55,918 nt of DNA from a bacterium (GCA_029977615.1 JAPOKO010000007.1:1-55918); one strand, 5' to 3'; shown: positions 44,186 to 52,802, counted from the first letter of the stretch. Notes: generated by a model from the sequence alone, not told the origin. A program made the numbers and translations.

Positions 44186-45553
44186 TTGGCAAAGATTCTG
44201 CGCGTCCATGAGCTCGCTAAAGAGCTCGGCATGACAAATCAAGAGACTCTTGATTTGTGTGGCAAGTTAGGTGTTGGCGTTAAGACGCAATCATCAACCA
44301 TCATTGAGCAACAAGCCGACCGCGTTCGCGCTCGTGCCGAACGCGATGGGTTGAAGCGTGACGTTCAACCTGAAGAGCCAAAGCCGGTAAAAAAGGCCGC
44401 GAAGAAGGCTGCGCCGAAGAAAACCACCGAAGAAGGTGGCGACGCAAAGCCGGTGAAAAAGGCTGCTAAAAAAGCAGTTGCCAAGAAAGCGGTTGCCAAG
44501 AAGGCTGCTGCAAAGAAAACTGAAAACACAGATGACGCTGTTGTTGAAACCGCAGTCGAAGCAACGCCGGCACCAATTGTTGAGTCGCATGTAGCACCAA
44601 TTACATCTGCTCGACCGGTAACTAGTTCTGCACCAATTACTTCTGCGCGCCCTGTTACAAAGGCAGCACCTGCTGTTGCACCAACCCCTTCGCAGCAAAG
44701 CGAAGTTGCTCCACAATCTCCTCAAGCACCTGCTACCGATGCAGCGCCTGCGGCAACTTCTGCTCCAGCACCATCTGCTCCTCGTCCGCCGCAGCCACCG
44801 CGCATGGGTCCCTCTGGTCGCCCAATTCCGCCACCTCCAGGCAGCGGTCGTCCGATTCCACCTCCTCCGGGTCGTCCTGGCGGAGCTCCAGGAGCTGGTC
44901 GTCCACCAATGGGTGGTCGTCCGGCTGGTCCGGGTGCTGGTGCACGCACGGGTCGTATTCCTGCAAGCGCTCTTGGTCGCGGTCCAGTAGGCACGGGTGG
45001 ACCAATGCGTCCATCTGGTCCTGGTACGCGCGGTCCTGGTGGACCAGGTGCCGGTCGTCCTGGTGGTCCAGGGGCTGGTCGCCCCGGTGGCGGGCCAGGT
45101 CGTCCTGGCGGTCCTGGTGCTGGTCGTCCTGGTGGCGGTTTCGGCGGTCCTGGTGGTCCTGGTGGCGGTCGACCAGGTAGCGGTCCTGGTGGTCCTGGAG
45201 GCGGTCGCCCTGGTGGCGGTCCTGGCGGACGCGGTAACGGTCAACGCCGTTCACCAAAGAAGAAGTCGCGTGCACGTCGTCGTCAAGACTTCGATGAAAT
45301 GTTGCCACAAGCAACCACGTCGTATTCGCAGAGCAATGCACCAGTTCCTGAAGGAATTGTCATTATCGAACGTGGTTCTTCGGCGCAAGAGTTCGCTCCA
45401 AAGTTGAATCGCACGTCAGCTGACGTGGTTCGTTATCTCATGGAGCACGGCGAAATGGTTACTGCAACCATGACGCTTGCAGATGAGCAAATGGAATTGT
45501 TTGCACTCGAAGTTGGCGCAGAAATTTTGTTGGTCGATCCAGGTCAGCAATAA
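44186..45553 (+). CDS. infB: Translation initiation factor IF-2, N-terminal part (ends at in-frame stop)
   Basis: A 455-residue product from a TTG start. Residues 1-55 are the first IF2_N domain (KILRVHELAKELGMTNQETL); residues 60-112 are Lys/Ala-rich and histone-H1-like (PVKKAAKKA repeats); 113-200 Pro/Ala-rich; 205-350 Gly/Pro/Arg repeats; 365-450 the second IF2_N domain (GIVIIERGSSAQEFAPKLNR...). It stops after VDPGQQ, exactly where the next part of a normal IF-2 continues. The stop TAA (45551-45553) is in frame with the downstream gene at 45557, separated by one GAA codon. Either a real split gene or one-base change/sequence error. Confidence 0.88.
   Translation: MAKILRVHELAKELGMTNQETLDLCGKLGVGVKTQSSTIIEQQADRVRARAERDGLKRDVQPEEPKPVKKAAKKAAPKKTTEEGGDAKPVKKAAKKAVAKKAVAKKAAAKKTENTDDAVVETAVEATPAPIVESHVAPITSARPVTSSAPITSARPVTKAAPAVAPTPSQQSEVAPQSPQAPATDAAPAATSAPAPSAPRPPQPPRMGPSGRPIPPPPGSGRPIPPPPGRPGGAPGAGRPPMGGRPAGPGAGARTGRIPASALGRGPVGTGGPMRPSGPGTRGPGGPGAGRPGGPGAGRPGGGPGRPGGPGAGRPGGGFGGPGGPGGGRPGSGPGGPGGGRPGGGPGGRGNGQRRSPKKKSRARRRQDFDEMLPQATTSYSQSNAPVPEGIVIIERGSSAQEFAPKLNRTSADVVRYLMEHGEMVTATMTLADEQMELFALEVGAEILLVDPGQQ
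44390..44520 (+). repeat. Lys/Ala-rich histone-H1-like coding repeat in infB
   Basis: Codons for KKAAKKA and AKKAVAKKA units recur about seven times, giving a strongly basic segment within the IF-2 linker. Probably binds RNA or is simply a flexible linker. Confidence 0.7.
44801..45240 (+). repeat. Gly/Pro/Arg-rich coding repeat in infB
   Basis: About 145 codons of imperfect GGPGAGRPG-like units with short GGTCCTGGTGG-type DNA repeats; usual for the IF-2 linker of actinobacteria, and likely to vary in copy number between strains. It also creates a long artificial open frame on the other strand. Confidence 0.85.
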
Positions 45554-45556
45554 GAA

Positions 45557-47128
45557 ATGGAATTGCAAGCGCTGTTCGACGACTCAGATGACGACACTCC
45601 AGAACTCCAGCAACCACGTTCACCGATCATTACGGTGATGGGTCACGTTGACCACGGCAAAACTACGTTGCTTGACCGCATTCGTTCAGCAAACGTGGTT
45701 TCTGGTGAAGCAGGTGGAATCACTCAGCACATTGGTGCGTATCAAGTTGAAAAGGATGGAAAGACCATCACATTCATCGACACGCCAGGTCACGCTGCGT
45801 TCACCAAAATGCGCGCTCGTGGTGCACAAGTCACCGACATCGTTGTATTGATGGTGGCTGCAGACGATGGTGTGATGCCACAAACTATTGAAGCCATCAG
45901 CCACGCTCGCGCTGCTGAAGTTCCAATCGTTGTTGCTATCAACAAGATTGACAAAGACAACGCAGATGTTCCGCGCGTTATGGCACAGTTGGCCGAAAAT
46001 CAACTCACGCCTGAAGCGTGGGGAGGCGAAACCATTGTTGTTGAAATGGCTGCACAAAGTGGTCTCGGTGTTGACGATTTGCTTGAGCAACTCAGTGTCG
46101 TATCAGAAGTTGGCGAACTCACAGCAAACCCAACGGGCCGCGCAAAGGGCATTGTGCTCGAAGCGCAACTCGATATTGGTCGCGGTCCTGTAGCCACTGT
46201 TTTGGTCGACAAGGGAACTCTTAAGGTTGGCGATCCAATCGTTGCCGGCGCTGCATGGGGCAAGGTACGAGCGCTTATTAACGACAAGGGTCAGCAAATT
46301 AAAGAAGCTGGTCCGTCAACTCCGGTGCAGGTGCTTGGACTTAGTGCGGTTCCTGGAGCCGGAGATGAATTCCGCGCAGCACCAAATGAGAAGACTGCTC
46401 GTACGGTTGCAGAATCACGCGAACAGCGTTACCGCACGTTGAACCAACGTGGCGATGCGCGCGTCCAGCGAGGTGTGAAGTTGGAAGACATCTTCACTCA
46501 AATTCAGGCTGGTGAGGTTGCAACATTGAACGTCATCATCAAGGCAGACGTTCATGGTTCGCTTGAAGCAGTTACGGAAAGCTTGCGCAAACTTGAACGC
46601 GATGAAGTTCGTGCAGCTTTTGTGCACCGTGCTGTGGGAGCAATTACCGAAAACGACATAGCTCTCGCTGCCGCAACAAACGCCACGCTGATTGGTTTCA
46701 ATGTGCGTCCAGACCGCAAGGTTCGCGATTTGGCCGAGGCTGAGGGCGTAGAGATTCGTACCTACGAAATCATCTACAAGCTCATCGAAGACATTGAAAA
46801 AGCCATGAAGGGCATGCTTGCGCCAGAATTCGAAGAAGTGGTCACTGGCGAAGCAGAAGTGCGCGAAGTGTTCAAGTCTCCAAAGGTTGGCGCAATTGCA
46901 GGTTGCGTGGTTCGCACGGGTGTTATCACTCGTGGCTCGAAGGTTCGCTTCTTGCGTGATGGAACAATCATTTGGAAGGGTGCTATTCAATCATTGCGTC
47001 GTTTCAAGGATGATGTTCGTGAAGTCCGTGAAGGTTTCGAATGTGGTCTCAGCTTGTCTGACTTCCAGGATTTGAAGCAGGGTGACCTCATCGAAACGTA
47101 CGAGTTGCGCGAACTAGCACGCGACTAA
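45557..47128 (+). CDS. infB: Translation initiation factor IF-2, GTPase and C-terminal part
   Basis: A 523-residue product starting ATG one codon after the preceding stop. About 28 acidic residues lead into the G domain: [12 protein letters not shown] (G1), [12 protein letters not shown] (G2), [10 protein letters not shown] (G3), NKIDKDNAD (G4), [12 protein letters not shown] (G5). Domains II ([21 protein letters not shown]), III and IV ([12 protein letters not shown]..., [20 protein letters not shown]) are complete and bind fMet-tRNA. It resembles the short IF-2 forms made from internal starts in other bacteria. Only a weak AGG lies upstream, so translation would depend on re-initiation after the TAA. 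In-frame with the first part. Confidence 0.93.
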   Translation: MELQALFDDSDDDTPELQQPRSPIITVMGHVDHGKTTLLDRIRSANVVSGEAGGITQHIGAYQVEKDGKTITFIDTPGHAAFTKMRARGAQVTDIVVLMVAADDGVMPQTIEAISHARAAEVPIVVAINKIDKDNADVPRVMAQLAENQLTPEAWGGETIVVEMAAQSGLGVDDLLEQLSVVSEVGELTANPTGRAKGIVLEAQLDIGRGPVATVLVDKGTLKVGDPIVAGAAWGKVRALINDKGQQIKEAGPSTPVQVLGLSAVPGAGDEFRAAPNEKTARTVAESREQRYRTLNQRGDARVQRGVKLEDIFTQIQAGEVATLNVIIKADVHGSLEAVTESLRKLERDEVRAAFVHRAVGAITENDIALAAATNATLIGFNVRPDRKVRDLAEAEGVEIRTYEIIYKLIEDIEKAMKGMLAPEFEEVVTGEAEVREVFKSPKVGAIAGCVVRTGVITRGSKVRFLRDGTIIWKGAIQSLRRFKDDVREVREGFECGLSLSDFQDLKQGDLIETYELRELARD

Positions 47129-47143
47129 CACAATCTGCACGAC

Positions 47144-47149
47144 TAAGGT
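47144..47149 (+). promoter_or_regulatory. Putative -10 hexamer (TAAGGT) for the gene at 47156
   Basis: TAAGGT ends 6 bases before ATG 47156; no Shine-Dalgarno. Confidence 0.42.
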
Positions 47150-47155
47150 CTAGGC

Positions 47156-47791
47156 ATGGCCGCAGATCTTGAGTTCTATTTCGATCCAGTTTGTCCTTGG
47201 GCCTGGATCACATCGCGTTGGGTGACCAATGTTCAGCAGCTTCGTAATTACGAAGTGTCCTGGAAGTTCATCAGCCTGAAGATGATCAATGCCGAGCGCG
47301 GTTATGCCGGGCACGAGGCATACGAACTCATCCATAATGCGGGTCTTGCTGGGCTTCGGGTTGCCAGTGCCGCACGCGCTCAAGGCGGAAATGCAAGTGT
47401 TGCAGCCGTATACACGGCGCTAGGGAATGCAATCCATGTCGGAGGTCGTCGTGAAGAACTGGTTAAAGACCCGAAATCGTTTCTGCAGTTAATCGTTGCT
47501 GATGCTGGATTGCCTGCAGAAGTAGCTGCGGCATACGAAGACTCCACGCATGATGAAGTAATCCGATTCGAGACTGAAGCAGCGTTAAGTCGCACAGGGA
47601 AAGACGTGGGAACGCCAATTCTCACTTTTAATCCAAAGTCCGCAAACGAAGCCAGTTTGTTTGGGCCAGTGATTTCAAAGGCTCCTAAAGGCGACGAAGC
47701 GATGAAGTTGTGGGACGCAGTGCAGACCATCGCCGAATCTGGCGTTGCCGAAATTAAGCGCTCACTTCGTGCAGCACCACAATTTGACTAG
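47156..47791 (+). CDS. DsbA-family protein of the mycothiol-dependent reductase type
   Basis: The 211-residue protein has a thioredoxin fold with helical insertion: FYFDPVCPWAWITSRWV at the N-terminus and EIKRSLRAAPQFD at the C-terminus, similar as remembered to mycobacterial Rv2466c, a mycothiol-dependent nitroreductase. Cys13 is the nucleophile; the second Cys of the CPWC motif is Ala16 here, leaving a single-Cys site. Cytoplasmic (no signal peptide). The usual rbfA and truB genes after infB are missing here. Confidence 0.82.
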   Translation: MAADLEFYFDPVCPWAWITSRWVTNVQQLRNYEVSWKFISLKMINAERGYAGHEAYELIHNAGLAGLRVASAARAQGGNASVAAVYTALGNAIHVGGRREELVKDPKSFLQLIVADAGLPAEVAAAYEDSTHDEVIRFETEAALSRTGKDVGTPILTFNPKSANEASLFGPVISKAPKGDEAMKLWDAVQTIAESGVAEIKRSLRAAPQFD

Positions 47792-47799
47792 AGGTCAAG

Positions 47800-48843
47800 A
47801 TGAAAGTTGTATACACCGAAGCGCATTTAGGTCATAACCCGCAGGAAGAAATTGCAGAGTCTGGTTCGCACTCTCCACACGAACACACCGCTCGCGCTGA
47901 AAACATTCGTGAGGTATTGCAAGCCGACAAGTCCATGCAGTTTCATGCACCAACGCAATGGGGCGTTGACCCGATTAATGCCGTACATAACCCGGGCCTA
48001 AATAACTTTCTCAACACCGCGTGGGTTGATTATCAGCGGGAAGTTCGTCCAAGTAGAGAAGTGGTTCCAGACTTTTTCTATCGTCCGTCCATGCGTGAAG
48101 CTATGTCGCAACTTGAAGAGCCAACTGCAGTAAATGCGCGTCTTGGTTGGTGGTGTTTTGAGACGACGACGCCAATTACGCAGGGTTCGTACGATGCGGC
48201 GCGTGGAGCGGTAGACACCGCGCTCACTGCAACGCAATTGGTGCTGAATGGAGACAAGTTTTCGTATGGTTTATGTCGTCCGCCCGGCCATCACGCAACA
48301 ACTGATTTGTACGGAGGATATTGCTTCTTCAATAACGCAGCTGTTGCTGCTCACTTCGTGGCGTCAACAACTGGCACCAAAGTAACTGTGCTTGATGTGG
48401 ATTACCACCATGGCAATGGCACGCAGCAAATCTTCTACGGTCGCGACGACGTGCAATACGTTTCGCTTCATGGTGATCCACGTCGTGCTTACCCATACAT
48501 CACCGGGTTCGCCGACGAACGTGGAGAGGGAAGGGGTCGTGGTTCAACGACCAATATTCCGCTTGCGGCAAAAACGGATGACGATATGTTCCTTGATGCA
48601 CTCGACAAGTCGTGCGCAGTGATTGAAGCCTTTGGTCCGTCGATGCTCATCGTGTCGTTGGGTCTCGACACCTTTGTCACCGATCCGATTTGCGATCTAG
48701 CTGTAACTCGCGACGGATTTGCTCGCAGTGGTGCTCGCGTACGCGGGTTGGATTTACCAACCGTGGTGTTGCAGGAGGGCGGCTACGACTTGGCGAACCT
48801 TGGCCTCAACGTGCAGGCGTGGCTGCACGGGCTTGAGTCATAA
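47800..48843 (+). CDS. Histone-deacetylase-family acetylpolyamine amidohydrolase
   Basis: The 347-residue protein has the arginase/deacetylase fold. The catalytic His pair is in CRPPGHHATTDLYGG, zinc ligands are the Asp and His of LDVDYHHGNGTQ and the Asp of SLGLDTFVTDP, and the glycine-rich QEGGYDLANLG ends the active site. The LGLDTF motif and length match acetylpolyamine amidohydrolases better than histone deacetylases. It would release acetate from N-acetylated putrescine, cadaverine or similar. GAGG precedes the ATG, 8 bases after the DsbA-like gene. Confidence 0.87.
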   Translation: MKVVYTEAHLGHNPQEEIAESGSHSPHEHTARAENIREVLQADKSMQFHAPTQWGVDPINAVHNPGLNNFLNTAWVDYQREVRPSREVVPDFFYRPSMREAMSQLEEPTAVNARLGWWCFETTTPITQGSYDAARGAVDTALTATQLVLNGDKFSYGLCRPPGHHATTDLYGGYCFFNNAAVAAHFVASTTGTKVTVLDVDYHHGNGTQQIFYGRDDVQYVSLHGDPRRAYPYITGFADERGEGRGRGSTTNIPLAAKTDDDMFLDALDKSCAVIEAFGPSMLIVSLGLDTFVTDPICDLAVTRDGFARSGARVRGLDLPTVVLQEGGYDLANLGLNVQAWLHGLES

Positions 48844-49206
48844 CGACTGAAGTCTGTTCAATAGCTCTTGCGGCGAGCCGTTGCATTGTTCCAGTTCATT
48901 GGCACCGAGAACAAGGTGAATGCCTGACTGATTTCTGCCAAGAACAATTGGGTACTGTCCATTCGCGGCTTGCATCACGTCTGCTGGAGCGTCATTGATG
49001 TGAAATGTGGTGAACGGAATTGGTAATGCAGATTCGCACGCTTGCCACTCTGCTCGTTTTGTAAACAGTCCATGCGTAATGTCGCAGAGCGAGCAATGAC
49101 GTAGGCCTAAACGGGCGCCAATCCAATACGAAACCTCACCCAACAGAGTTGATTCGGCGTTGTATATGCCGATGAATTCTGAGAATTGGCTCGAGGACTC
49201 AGTCAC
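48838..49206 (-). CDS. Conserved small protein of unknown function with CxxC motif
   Basis: Taken from GTG 49206, which overlaps the stop of the DUF2256 gene (GTGA); product 122 residues. An earlier in-frame start (49269) would overlap that gene by 67 bases. [20 protein letters not shown] is followed by [14 protein letters not shown], a CxxC site that could bind metal or a flavin, then [25 protein letters not shown] do not recognise a named family. Coupling to DUF2256 and the FeS photolyase opposite suggests a related function. Its end overlaps the amidohydrolase stop by 6 bases. Confidence 0.6.
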   Translation of the reverse strand: MTESSSQFSEFIGIYNAESTLLGEVSYWIGARLGLRHCSLCDITHGLFTKRAEWQACESALPIPFTTFHINDAPADVMQAANGQYPIVLGRNQSGIHLVLGANELEQCNGSPQELLNRLQSL

Positions 49207-49340
49207 GGTTTGCACCGATTGCTGCAATAGCGAACCTGTTCCCAATCTTTTGCCCATTTCTTCCGCCACTCAAAAGGACGATTACAGGTTGCACATGTTT
49301 TAGGGGCAAAACCGTTCTTGGTTTGGGCAACACGACTCAT
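49203..49340 (-). CDS. DUF2256 small zinc-finger-like protein
   Basis: A 45-residue protein, too small for most gene callers. It reads [20 protein letters not shown] then [19 protein letters not shown] and SNRCKP: two CxxC/CxxxC pairs (Cys16, Cys19, Cys39, Cys43) around the invariant RPFEWRKKW, which is the DUF2256 pattern. Such genes are typically beside photolyase/cryptochrome-like genes, and one lies divergently here, 49 bases away. Function unknown; the Cys pairs probably hold zinc. Its stop overlaps the start of the next gene. Confidence 0.85.
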   Translation of the reverse strand: MSRVAQTKNGFAPKTCATCNRPFEWRKKWAKDWEQVRYCSNRCKP

Positions 49341-49377
49341 ATCTGTGCAGAGTAATTCATGTTCAAGCCCATTGCCT

Positions 49378-49383
49378 TACGCT
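49378..49383 (+). promoter_or_regulatory. Putative -10 hexamer (TACGCT) for the photolyase-like gene
   Basis: TACGCT ends 6 bases before ATG 49390, with no Shine-Dalgarno; leaderless start inferred. Confidence 0.42.
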
Positions 49384-49389
49384 GAAGAA

Positions 49390-50886
49390 ATGAGTTTGCC
49401 GACAATTTGGGTCTTTGGCGACCAGCTAAATCGCCAAATTGGTGCGCTGGCTGGCGCAACACCGCAAACGCATCGAGTGCTGTTCATTGAATCAACTTCA
49501 AAAATTTCATCACGTAAGTGGCATGTTCAGCGCGCACATTTCATTGTGGCCTCTATGCGTAAGTTTGCTAACGAATTGCGCTCGGAAGGATTTCAAGTTG
49601 ATTACCGTTTCGCTCATGCAATGCGTGACGGGTTTGAGGCTCATGTTCTCGAATTTGAACCAACCGAGGTAGTCGCTACCGAACCAAATAGTTATGGTGC
49701 TCGGCAGTTGGCCAAAGGACTTGGGGTTCGAACCGTCACATCTAACCAATTTCTCTGTCACCCCGACGAGTATCAAAACTTTCTGGGGTCTCGAAAGACA
49801 ATCAAGATGGAGGACTTTTATCGCTGGCAACGCAAGCGTCTGAATGTGTTGATGGATGGCGATGAGCCAGCTGGCGGTAGATGGAACTTTGACGAAGAGA
49901 ATCGCCAGCCACCGCCAAAAACCGGGCAGGATCGATGGCCCGAACCGCAGCGGTATGAATTAGATGAAGTAGACCGCGGAGTTCTCGAGTCTGTGCGGAA
50001 GCATTGCTTTGGCAAGTTGCCTGAAGGTCAGTGGGCGACCACTCGCAAAGGCGCGCTTGCTCGCTTGCAATTCTTTGTTGAACAGGTGTTGCCAATGTTC
50101 GGTGAACATGAGGATGCCATGTTGAAATCCAATTGGCATCTTGCACATTCGTTGCTGTCGCCATATCTCAATGTTGGTTTGCTGCTACCTGGAGAAGTGG
50201 TGAGTGCTGCAGAAACAGCATTTCAAGAAGGAAAAGTACCGATGAATTCGGCAGAGGGTTTCATTCGGCAAATCATTGGCTGGCGTGAATACATCTGGAA
50301 CTGTTACTGGCAATGGATGCCCGAATACGCCCAGATGAATTCACTTGGTGCAAGCAAAGATCTTCCACCCATGTTTACTGACCCTGCGAAAACTTCAATG
50401 GCGTGTATGAAGTCAGTGCTTACAGGAGTAAATGAACGGTCTTACTCTCACCACATTGAACGCCTCATGGTGCTTGGCAACTTTGCACTCATTGCGGGAA
50501 TTAATCCACAGCAGTTCACGCGTTGGATGTGGAACAGCTACATCGATGCCGCCGAATGGGTCATGGTTCCCAATGTGATCGGTATGTCGCAATATGCAGA
50601 CGGTGGAATGCTGGCCACAAAGCCGTACGCCAGTGGTGGCGCATATATCGATCGCATGAGTGACCACTGCAAAGGTTGTGTATATGACCGAAAGAAACGC
50701 ACAGGTGATGATGCCTGTCCATTCACTGTGCTGTACTGGGATTTCTTCTTACGCCACCAAGATCGGTTTGTGAAGAATCCTCGTGTTGCTCGCCAGGTTC
50801 GCGCAGCGCAACAACTGCAGGACAGCGGAGAATTGCAAATTGTTGCGTCGAAGATGTTGAAAAAGTTGGATACAGGATCGATCTAA
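49390..50886 (+). CDS. FeS-containing bacterial cryptochrome/(6-4) photolyase (FeS-BCP, PhrB-like)
   Basis: A 498-residue photolyase-related protein from ATG 49390 (MSLPTIWVFGDQLN); an upstream start is rejected. The four cysteines binding a 4Fe-4S cluster are Cys339 (MACMKS), Cys427 and Cys430 (DHCKGC) and Cys443 (DACPFT); their spacing is identical to that remembered for Agrobacterium PhrB (350, 438, 441, 454). FAD-binding residues lie in the C-terminal helical half (MVLGNFALIAGI, MWNSYIDAAEWVMVPNV). It repairs (6-4) photoproducts or acts as a light sensor. Consistent with a sunlit aquatic habitat. DUF2256 is adjacent, as usual. Confidence 0.93.
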   Translation: MSLPTIWVFGDQLNRQIGALAGATPQTHRVLFIESTSKISSRKWHVQRAHFIVASMRKFANELRSEGFQVDYRFAHAMRDGFEAHVLEFEPTEVVATEPNSYGARQLAKGLGVRTVTSNQFLCHPDEYQNFLGSRKTIKMEDFYRWQRKRLNVLMDGDEPAGGRWNFDEENRQPPPKTGQDRWPEPQRYELDEVDRGVLESVRKHCFGKLPEGQWATTRKGALARLQFFVEQVLPMFGEHEDAMLKSNWHLAHSLLSPYLNVGLLLPGEVVSAAETAFQEGKVPMNSAEGFIRQIIGWREYIWNCYWQWMPEYAQMNSLGASKDLPPMFTDPAKTSMACMKSVLTGVNERSYSHHIERLMVLGNFALIAGINPQQFTRWMWNSYIDAAEWVMVPNVIGMSQYADGGMLATKPYASGGAYIDRMSDHCKGCVYDRKKRTGDDACPFTVLYWDFFLRHQDRFVKNPRVARQVRAAQQLQDSGELQIVASKMLKKLDTGSI

Positions 50887-51902
50887 ATCGACTTGAGGTC
50901 GTGAATGACCTGCGTCCAACGCGCAGGGTCACTTGAATATGGTGCGTAGAAACTCAACCGGTCAATCACGTCGCCATAACGCTTGTTCAGTTCGGGTGCA
51001 ATCTGTTCAGGTGATCCAACAACCGCGAACGTGTTCAGAATTTCATCGGTAATGAGACTTCCCATTTCTTCCCACTTGCCGACTTTGGAAAGCGAATTCA
51101 ACTGGCCCTGCAATTCACCCCAGCCATGCAGTTCTAGAACGCCGCTGTATGCGGGAGTGCTTCCATAAAACGCAATTTGTTGACGGGTTCCAGCAGCAGC
51201 AGTGTTCATTTCCTCATTGTTAGAACCCGTCACGACAAAGCTTGGGCCGACTATTTCGAAATCGTCCATCGTTTTTCCGGCTTTCGCACGACCTCGTGCC
51301 AACGCAGGAAGCGTCACTTCGCGAAGGTATCGCTCGGTAGTGAATCCGTGGCAGATGAACCCGTCACATACTTCGCCTGCAACTTCGGTCATCAATTCGC
51401 CGACGCCAGCAAGAAAAATTTTTGGAACTCCAAAACTTCCTAGGTCACGTTTGTCCGGAGTGAAGAACGGCGTCATCAACGTGTGGGTGTAAAACTCGCC
51501 ACGAAATTGCAATGGTTCACCGGTGAGCCAAGTTCCCCAAATAGCCCGTATTGCTTGAATCATTTCGCGCATGCGTGGGGCAGGGTGGCTCCATTCCATG
51601 CTGAATCGCTTGGTGATGTGCGGCTTTATCTGGCTGCCGAGTCCCAAGATGAATCTGCCTTGGGAATACGACTGCAAGTCCCAGCCAATGTTTGCCAAGG
51701 TCATGGGGTTGCGTGCAAAAGCAACTGCAATTGATGTGCCAATTTCCAGATGTGATGTGTGCTCGGCAGCCAACAGCAATGGGAAGAACGGATCGTGCGC
51801 GGTTTCGGCGGTCCACCCACCTGAGTAGCCAGCAGACTCAAGCGCTTGGGCAGACGATGCGGCGTTTGCCAGATTGCTGGAGATGCCGCCGTCGAGTTTC
51901 AT
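50883..51902 (-). CDS. LLM-class (luciferase-like) F420-dependent oxidoreductase
   Basis: The 339-residue TIM-barrel protein has the family pattern: AQALESAGYSGGWTAET, HTSHLEIGTSIAVAFARNPM, DLQSYSQGRFILGLGSQI and VPKIFLAGVGELMTEVAGEVCDGFICHGF. Resembles actinobacterial TIGR03617-type enzymes predicted to use coenzyme F420 rather than FMN; substrate unknown. Its ATG overlaps the stop of the IclR gene (ATGA), so the two form an operon. Its end overlaps the photolyase stop by 4 bases. Confidence 0.85.
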   Translation of the reverse strand: MKLDGGISSNLANAASSAQALESAGYSGGWTAETAHDPFFPLLLAAEHTSHLEIGTSIAVAFARNPMTLANIGWDLQSYSQGRFILGLGSQIKPHITKRFSMEWSHPAPRMREMIQAIRAIWGTWLTGEPLQFRGEFYTHTLMTPFFTPDKRDLGSFGVPKIFLAGVGELMTEVAGEVCDGFICHGFTTERYLREVTLPALARGRAKAGKTMDDFEIVGPSFVVTGSNNEEMNTAAAGTRQQIAFYGSTPAYSGVLELHGWGELQGQLNSLSKVGKWEEMGSLITDEILNTFAVVGSPEQIAPELNKRYGDVIDRLSFYAPYSSDPARWTQVIHDLKSI

Positions 51903-52744
51903 GAGTTGTTACGACGCAGATGAAGCAGTTGTAGGCCATCCAAATTAAGAGACGCCATAGAAGTCGGCAGTTCTGCGCACTTGTGCCAATCGTTTTCAAT
52001 TCCTTTTGCTGCTTCAAGCAACAACGGCAAGTAATTTTCTCGAACTACTTCCTTAGGAACTTCCGAGGTGTGTACCCCAATGCCCACGGCGGCAACAACA
52101 TCGCCATGTTCGCCTCGAATAGGCGCGGCGATTGCATGAACGCCATATTGCAGATCTTCATCGCTTTCAGCCCAACCCTTGTTGCGTACAAGATCAAGTC
52201 GTGGGCGAAGCTGGTCAGCAGTGAAGTTCGTCCGTGGATAGAACATGGACATCGTTGGTGTATTGAGAACTTCCTCGAGTTCAGCGAGAGAGAGGTCTGC
52301 AAGGAGAACTCGACCCAGCGCAGTACTCGCCGATGGAAGGCGCGCTCCCACCGTCACTCCTACGCTGACAATTTTCGGAACTTCAACGCGACCTGTATAC
52401 ACAATGTCGCTGCCATCAAGTTCGGCAAGCGAAACAGTTTGGTCTACCTGTTTAGACAGTAGTTCCATGTGGGGCTTTGCAGATCCGTACAGGCCCAGCG
52501 ATGAAATATAAGCCATTCCTAGATCCACAACTTTTGGAGTAAGTGAATACCGATTTTCGAGTTCACGAACATAGCCAAGTTCTTCCAATGTGATGAGAAG
52601 ACGAAGCACTGTCGGACGAGCGAGCGCTGTCCGTTCAGAAATTTGGGAGATGGTCTGCTTCATGTGTAATCGATCAAAAGACCGAATGACTTCAAGTCCT
52701 CGAGCAAGAGCTTCAACAAAATCTTTTTTTGAACTATCTGGCAT
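51899..52744 (-). CDS. IclR-family transcriptional regulator
   Basis: The 281-residue protein has an N-terminal winged helix (QTISQISERTALARPTVLRLLITLEELGYV) and a C-terminal effector-binding GAF-like domain (TVSLAELDGSDIVYTGRV, GRVLLADLSLAELEEVL, YGVHAIAAPIRGEHGDVVAAVGIGV), closest to the PcaR/PobR group that control aromatic-acid catabolism. GGGGGA lies five bases before the ATG. It is translated into the LLM gene and may control it; effector unknown. Confidence 0.9.
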   Translation of the reverse strand: MPDSSKKDFVEALARGLEVIRSFDRLHMKQTISQISERTALARPTVLRLLITLEELGYVRELENRYSLTPKVVDLGMAYISSLGLYGSAKPHMELLSKQVDQTVSLAELDGSDIVYTGRVEVPKIVSVGVTVGARLPSASTALGRVLLADLSLAELEEVLNTPTMSMFYPRTNFTADQLRPRLDLVRNKGWAESDEDLQYGVHAIAAPIRGEHGDVVAAVGIGVHTSEVPKEVVRENYLPLLLEAAKGIENDWHKCAELPTSMASLNLDGLQLLHLRRNNS

Positions 52745-52802
52745 GCAGTTCCCCCGAATTATTGCTGCTCTGTAACCGTAGCCTTGCAGGCAGTGGTGGG
52801 GA

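Noticed and set aside
44294..45244. A 316-codon open frame on the minus strand opposite infB.
   Set aside because: Its product is a monotonous Thr/Arg/Trp/Ser run produced by the Gly-Pro-Arg repeat codons of infB; other long frames there have the same origin. No start signal.
49207..49269. Earlier start (GTG 49269 or ATG 49257) for the CxxC protein.
   Set aside because: These bases belong to the DUF2256 gene, whose RPFEWRKKW and Cys pairs are clearly conserved; GTG 49206 couples the two genes.
49318..49389. Upstream start for the photolyase-like gene.
   Set aside because: The added 24 residues do not resemble the family, which begins at LPTIWVFGDQLN; ATG 49390 also lies 6 bases after a -10 hexamer.
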